DNA from: Geodermatophilaceae bacterium
Lineage (GTDB): Bacteria > Actinomycetota > Actinomycetes > Mycobacteriales > Geodermatophilaceae
Length of the DNA stretch: 8,846 bases
Assembly (NCBI GenBank): GCA_013812385.1
Contig: JACCTM010000143.1
Coordinates: 1-8,846, forward strand
Direction of reading: 5' to 3'
Shown here: positions 6,618 through 8,846 of the stretch, one piece after another
Position numbering within the stretch: position 1 is the stretch's first letter
How the letters are laid out: each line of letters starts with the position of its first letter
Program-made: the position numbers and the translations under genes
Notes under the pieces: generated by a model
Seen by the model: the letters and a program-made list of their open reading frames with translations, nothing else
What the model was told of the DNA's origin: nothing
Database searches by the model: none

Positions 6618-6623
6618 AGCGTA
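6618..6623 (-). promoter_or_regulatory. Candidate -10 element of a leaderless promoter for the PAP2/kinase gene
   Basis: On the minus strand TACGCT (fits TANNNT) is followed by six bases and then the ATG at 6611. A transcript would start at or next to the start codon. No Shine-Dalgarno site is present, which fits leaderless expression, common in actinobacteria. No good -35 element is visible. Confidence 0.35.
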
Positions 6624-6630
6624 GTGAGTA

Positions 6631-6645
6631 AGGCGCTGGGCGCCT
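6631..6645 (-). terminator. Hairpin at the end of the CGNR gene
   Basis: AGGCGC (6631-6636) and GCGCCT (6640-6645) are perfect arms around a 3-base loop, touching the stop codon of the CGNR gene (6645-6647). There is no T-tract. It could partly separate the regulator from the downstream lipid gene. The tight loop and short stem leave it uncertain. Confidence 0.35.
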
Positions 6646-7223
6646 CAGGCTCGTCTCACCCCAGCCACGGTGGGGGTTGGGCTCCGCCCGGGCCGCTGCC
6701 GCTGCCGGGCTCGATAGGCCGCCACACTGCTCCGACTGGAGCACGTGCCAGAGCAGAACCTTCGGGTCTGGTTGCGCGAGGTGTCGATGTACACGTCCTG
6801 GCAGTCGGTGGCGCTACAGATCCCGAGTCGTTTCCAACCGTGTGCGGTGACCAGCAGCGTGATCCCGACCGCCACGGTCGTCGTGAGCTGCTCGACGGCA
6901 TTCGAACGGTCCCGGCTGTAGTGCACGTGCAGCCGCCCGTCGTGGTTGGTCACCCGAGGATGCGGTGCGGACTTCGCGAGCAAGGCGTTGAGTCGCTCGA
7001 TCACCGACTCCTCGTCCGTAGCGGCAGCGACCGCGCGGATCATCGCAGCGACGGCGGCGATCTCTTCCCGTTCGTCGGGACGGAGGGTCAGTCGGGTACG
7101 CAGGGAGAGCCACTCGTGATGCGCGGCCAGGAACGCGTCGATCGCGGCCGGTTCGGACGGGTCGATGTTGGCGAGGTCGATGGCGAGTTCCGTCGATGGT
7201 GATGTGTAGGCCTCGTAATCCAT
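6645..7223 (-). CDS. CGNR zinc-finger transcriptional regulator (ABATE-type N-terminus)
   Basis: A 192-residue protein. Residues about 12-125 fit the N-terminal ABATE-type domain usual in this family (ELAIDLANI, then DAFLAAHHEWLSLRTRLTL). About 130-173 form the C-terminal CGNR zinc finger: LGICSATDCQDVYIDTSRN with Cys136 and Cys141, then RRFCSGTCSSR with Cys157 and Cys161, then SVAAYRARQR. All four zinc-binding Cys are present, but the naming motif CGNR reads CSSR here. The tail (174-192) is basic and Pro-rich. Family members are thought to be DNA-binding regulators, often beside transporter genes. This one is divergent from an MFS transporter across 101 bases containing an operator-like inverted repeat, so control of that transporter and of itself is the likely role, by inference. 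The ATG at 7223 has AGGGAG (7228-7233) four bases upstream. The ligand or signal is unknown. Confidence 0.9.
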   Translation of the reverse strand: MDYEAYTSPSTELAIDLANIDPSEPAAIDAFLAAHHEWLSLRTRLTLRPDEREEIAAVAAMIRAVAAATDEESVIERLNALLAKSAPHPRVTNHDGRLHVHYSRDRSNAVEQLTTTVAVGITLLVTAHGWKRLGICSATDCQDVYIDTSRNQTRRFCSGTCSSRSSVAAYRARQRQRPGRSPTPTVAGVRRA

Positions 7224-7252
7224 TTGACTCCCTACGCAGACACGTCTAACCT
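7224..7252 (+). promoter_or_regulatory. Sigma-70-type promoter of the MFS transporter gene
   Basis: TTGACT (7224-7229) is a near-consensus -35 hexamer. After a 17-base spacer comes TAACCT (7247-7252), which fits a -10 hexamer (TANNNT). Transcription would start near 7259, giving a leader of about 65 bases before the ATG at 7325. The -35 box directly abuts the start codon of the divergent CGNR gene. Confidence 0.6.
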
Positions 7253-7258
7253 GGGGTT

Positions 7259-7275
7259 CGGTAAGGAGTTTACCG
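7259..7275. promoter_or_regulatory. Operator-like inverted repeat between the CGNR and MFS genes
   Basis: CGGTAA (7259-7264) and TTACCG (7270-7275) are perfect arms around GGAGT. The site begins at the predicted start point of the MFS transcript, seven bases after its -10 element. A bound repressor there would block initiation or early elongation. It also covers a -10-like hexamer facing the CGNR gene, so one protein could control both directions. The CGNR protein encoded next door is the obvious candidate. Confidence 0.5.
7267..7272 (-). promoter_or_regulatory. Candidate -10 element toward the CGNR gene
   Basis: TAAACT on the minus strand fits TANNNT and would place the start near 7260, about 37 bases before the CGNR ATG. 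It lies inside the inverted repeat. No convincing -35 hexamer is visible, so confidence is low. Confidence 0.3.
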
Positions 7276-7308
7276 CAGTTTGATCCCTACGTCCTTGTTG
7301 TCCCGCCG

Positions 7309-7315
7309 AAGGAGG
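7309..7315 (+). promoter_or_regulatory. Ribosome binding site of the MFS gene
   Basis: AAGGAGG ends nine bases before the ATG at 7325 and is close to the perfect anti-16S complement. It decides for that start over the TTG at 7280, whose extra peptide (IPTSLLSRRRRRTI) has no transporter character and would extend into the leader. Confidence 0.75.
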
Positions 7316-7324
7316 CGAACCATC

Positions 7325-8560
7325 ATGCGTCAGTACCTCACCGTCTGGAAGATGCCCAGTGCCCCCACCCTGTTGCTGGCCGGGTTTGCCGGTCGGCTCC
7401 CGGCATCCATGGTGCCGCTGGCTCTGCTGTTGCTCGTCGAACAGCACACCGGCTCGTACGCCATCGCCGGCCTCGCGGCTGCGACGTACGGACTCTCGAT
7501 CGCCTTCTTCGCCCCTGTGTACGGCCGGTACGCCGACCGGCGAGGCGCCTCTTTGCTGTTGCTCGTCACTGCGGCGGTCTTCCCGTTCCTGCTCGCCGGC
7601 CTGGTGGCGACCGTTGTGTTTGGTGCTCCACTGTGGGCGTTGCTGCTCGCTTGCGTCGTGGCCGGCGCCGGCATGCCGCTGGTCTCCTCCACGGTCCGGG
7701 CCGTCTGGCAGCGGGTCACCGAAGGCAGTTCCGTACGGCAGGCGGCGTACGCCCTGGACGCGATCAGCGTGGAGCTGGTCTTCGTCGCCGGTCCGGCCGT
7801 GGTCGCTGTCCTGGTCGTACTGACCTCTCCGATCGTCGCGATCGGGTTGGCTGCCGCCATGTCCACGACCGGCGCCATCGTGTTGTCGCGCAGCCCGGAG
7901 ATTCGCGGGTACGTACCGGTCGATGGTCCTCGTACGCACCGGGGGCCGGTCCGTGCGCCCGGAATGCCGCGGCTGCTGCTGTCCGGATCCGCGCTGATGT
8001 TCGGTCTCGGCTGCCTCGAGGTCGGCGTACCGGCCTTCGCCGACCGGCTGGGCTCGCCCAGCATGTCCGGCGTGCTGATTGCTGTGTGGTCGCTCGGCTC
8101 GGCGATCGGCGGGCTGTGGTTCGGTGCCCGGCATCCACAGCTGGCCTTGAGCAAGCAGTACCGGTGGGCGTTGCTGGCCGTCGTCGTCGGCATGTTGCCG
8201 CTGGTCCTGGCCGACAACCTGCTGGTGCTCGGCGCCATGCTCTTCCTCGGCGGCACGACGCTGGCTCCGACGCTGACCGTGCAGAACTCGCTGGTTTCGC
8301 TGCTCGTACCGTCGGGTGCGGCGACCGAGGCGTTCACCTGGATGACGACGGTGGCCTACGGTGCGAGCGCGATCGGTGCCGGTGTGGCCGGTGTGGTCGT
8401 GGAGAGCACCTTCGACGTCTCCGGGGCGCTGGCTCTCGCCGCCTTGGCATCGGTTGCGGCGCTGGCGATCAGCTTGGTACCCGGGCGGTCTCGGCCGTCC
8501 GGGCGCTCGCTGCGCTCGGTGTACCCTCATCCCCCGGTAGCCCAGGGGCTCGCCGCCTGA
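7325..8560 (+). CDS. Major facilitator superfamily transporter
   Basis: A 411-residue integral membrane protein with hydrophobic segments along the whole length, consistent with 12 transmembrane helices in two halves. The first helices are about 14-38 and 44-66. The loop after them carries an MFS motif A variant, GRYADRRG (67-74). A hydrophilic central loop lies at about 188-214 (RSPEIRGYVPVDGPR), and the second half starts at about 216. Acidic residues within or next to the membrane (Asp145, Glu150, Glu232) could take part in proton coupling, but this is inference. Transported substrate and direction are unknown; drug or metabolite efflux is plausible because of the divergent CGNR regulator and the operator-like site upstream. 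The start is set by a strong ribosome binding site. The tail (about 387-411) is hydrophilic and probably cytoplasmic. Only 29 bases separate the stop from tRNA-Ser, so some tRNA transcription may come from this promoter. Confidence 0.92.
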   Translation: MRQYLTVWKMPSAPTLLLAGFAGRLPASMVPLALLLLVEQHTGSYAIAGLAAATYGLSIAFFAPVYGRYADRRGASLLLLVTAAVFPFLLAGLVATVVFGAPLWALLLACVVAGAGMPLVSSTVRAVWQRVTEGSSVRQAAYALDAISVELVFVAGPAVVAVLVVLTSPIVAIGLAAAMSTTGAIVLSRSPEIRGYVPVDGPRTHRGPVRAPGMPRLLLSGSALMFGLGCLEVGVPAFADRLGSPSMSGVLIAVWSLGSAIGGLWFGARHPQLALSKQYRWALLAVVVGMLPLVLADNLLVLGAMLFLGGTTLAPTLTVQNSLVSLLVPSGAATEAFTWMTTVAYGASAIGAGVAGVVVESTFDVSGALALAALASVAALAISLVPGRSRPSGRSLRSVYPHPPVAQGLAA

Positions 8561-8589
8561 TCGAGGGCGGCGGGCTGACGGCTGTCACA

Positions 8590-8679
8590 GGAGGCTTCGC
8601 CTAGTCCGGTCTATGGCGCCGCACTGCTAATGCGGTTTGGGTTCATCGCCCATCCGGGGTTCAAATCCCCGAGCCTCCG
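8590..8679 (+). tRNA. tRNA-Ser (anticodon GCU)
   Basis: All parts of a type II tRNA are visible. The acceptor stem is GGAGGCT (8590-8596) with AGCCTCC (8672-8678) and discriminator G 8679. The anticodon stem CCGCA/TGCGG frames loop CTGCTAA with anticodon GCT at 8626-8628. A long variable arm (TGGG/CCCA, 8638-8652) is present as expected for serine. The T arm is CGGGG TTCAAAT CCCCG (8655-8671). CCA is not encoded. It reads AGC and AGU codons. Confidence 0.97.
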
Positions 8680-8696
8680 CGTCCGACCCGGCGCCC

Positions 8697-8702
8697 TATA
8701 CT
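8697..8702 (+). promoter_or_regulatory. Candidate -10 element between the two tRNAs
   Basis: TATACT is close to the -10 consensus and sits 20 bases before tRNA-Arg, so the start would be about 14 bases upstream of the tRNA. The -35 position would fall in the tRNA-Ser 3' end and shows no good match. The same bases form one arm of a short inverted repeat (ATACTC 8698-8703, GAGTAT 8713-8718), which could instead be a spacer structure for processing a joint transcript. Confidence 0.35.
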
Positions 8703-8722
8703 CGGCGGCTCGGAGTATTACT

Positions 8723-8795
8723 GCGCCCGTAGCTCAACGGATAGAGCATCTGACTACGGATCAGAAGGTTGCGGGTTCGAATCCCTCCGGGCGCG
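8723..8795 (+). tRNA. tRNA-Arg (anticodon ACG)
   Basis: The acceptor stem is GCGCCCG (8723-8729) with CGGGCGC (8788-8794) and discriminator G 8795. The D stem is GCTC/GAGC. The anticodon stem TCTGA/TCAGA frames loop CTACGGA with anticodon ACG at 8756-8758, whose A is normally converted to inosine to read CGU, CGC and CGA. The T loop is TTCGAAT (8776-8782). The T stem GCGGG/CCCTC has one C-U mismatch (8772 with 8786). CCA is not encoded. It lies 43 bases after tRNA-Ser. Confidence 0.97.
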
Positions 8796-8820
8796 CGCAT
8801 GGTTGAGGCAGGTGGGAGGC

Positions 8821-8846
8821 CGGTTTCGCCCTTCGGGGCGAAGCCG
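8821..8846 (+). terminator. UUCG-loop hairpin after the tRNA pair (cut by the window edge)
   Basis: CGGTTTCGCCC (8821-8831) pairs with GGGCGAAGCCG (8836-8846) around the very stable TTCG tetraloop. The 11-base-pair stem has a single G-U pair, and the orientation of that wobble fits RNA made from the + strand. It starts 26 bases after tRNA-Arg and is the probable terminator of the tRNA transcript. Whether a T-tract follows cannot be seen because the window ends. Confidence 0.75.

Noticed and set aside
798..7223. The five minus-strand genes as one new functional system
   Set aside because: The regulator, lipid enzyme, glucanotransferase, PHP hydrolase and acyl-CoA dehydrogenase have no shared substrate or recurring system logic that I know of. 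Hairpins and a possible internal promoter suggest simple neighbourhood.
7232..8530. Long minus-strand reading frame of 432 codons opposite the MFS gene
   Set aside because: The product is a low-complexity mix of Arg, Gly, Gln, Asp and His with no domain character. It is the antisense of a clear 12-helix transporter in GC-rich DNA.
8590..8846. tRNA pair as an integration site for a mobile element
   Set aside because: No integrase, direct repeat of a tRNA 3' end or foreign-looking gene is visible in the window. What lies beyond the edge cannot be judged.

Overview
The window comes from a high-GC actinobacterium. The evidence is very GC-rich codon third positions, GTG starts, a CGNR-type regulator, a PAP2/diacylglycerol-kinase fusion and a tRNA-Ser(GCU)/tRNA-Arg(ACG) pair without encoded CCA. 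A member of the Propionibacteriales or a relative is a guess from general style only. No phage, plasmid, CRISPR or transposase gene is visible. The content is ordinary chromosomal housekeeping and metabolism, with some unusual repeat structure around one gene.

Layout. Positions 1-143 hold no supported gene, only a small hairpin at 51-68. A two-helix membrane protein of unknown function (144-770, +) converges on a run of five minus-strand genes. In transcription order these are a CGNR zinc-finger regulator (7223-6645), a fused PAP2 phosphatase/lipid kinase (6611-5139), the 4-alpha-glucanotransferase malQ (5129-3129), a helix-hairpin-helix plus PHP metal-dependent hydrolase (3102-2065) and an acyl-CoA dehydrogenase (1949-798). 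The gaps are 33, 9, 26 and 115 bases. The middle three genes are close enough to be one transcript. A hairpin follows the CGNR gene, and the lipid gene may have its own leaderless promoter. The five genes do not form one recognisable pathway.

Divergent from the CGNR gene is an MFS transporter (7325-8560, +). The 101-base gap between them holds a good sigma-70-type promoter toward the transporter (TTGACT, 17 bases, TAACCT). A 17-base inverted repeat sits directly at the predicted transcription start. This looks like a small regulator/efflux module in which the CGNR protein controls the transporter and probably itself. The transporter is followed by tRNA-Ser(GCU), tRNA-Arg(ACG) and a strong UUCG hairpin that reaches the window edge.

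The least ordinary feature is malQ. Its first ~36 codons contain two in-frame copies of a 23-base repeat centred on the palindrome TTCTCCGGAGAA, spaced exactly 42 bases apart. Its last ~15 codons and stop codon lie inside a perfect 20-base-pair inverted repeat. Both ends of the reading frame therefore appear to be built from, or invaded by, palindromic repeat elements, while the catalytic core is intact. I found no convincing new multi-gene system. The repeat-decorated malQ and the CGNR/MFS control region are the parts most worth checking.
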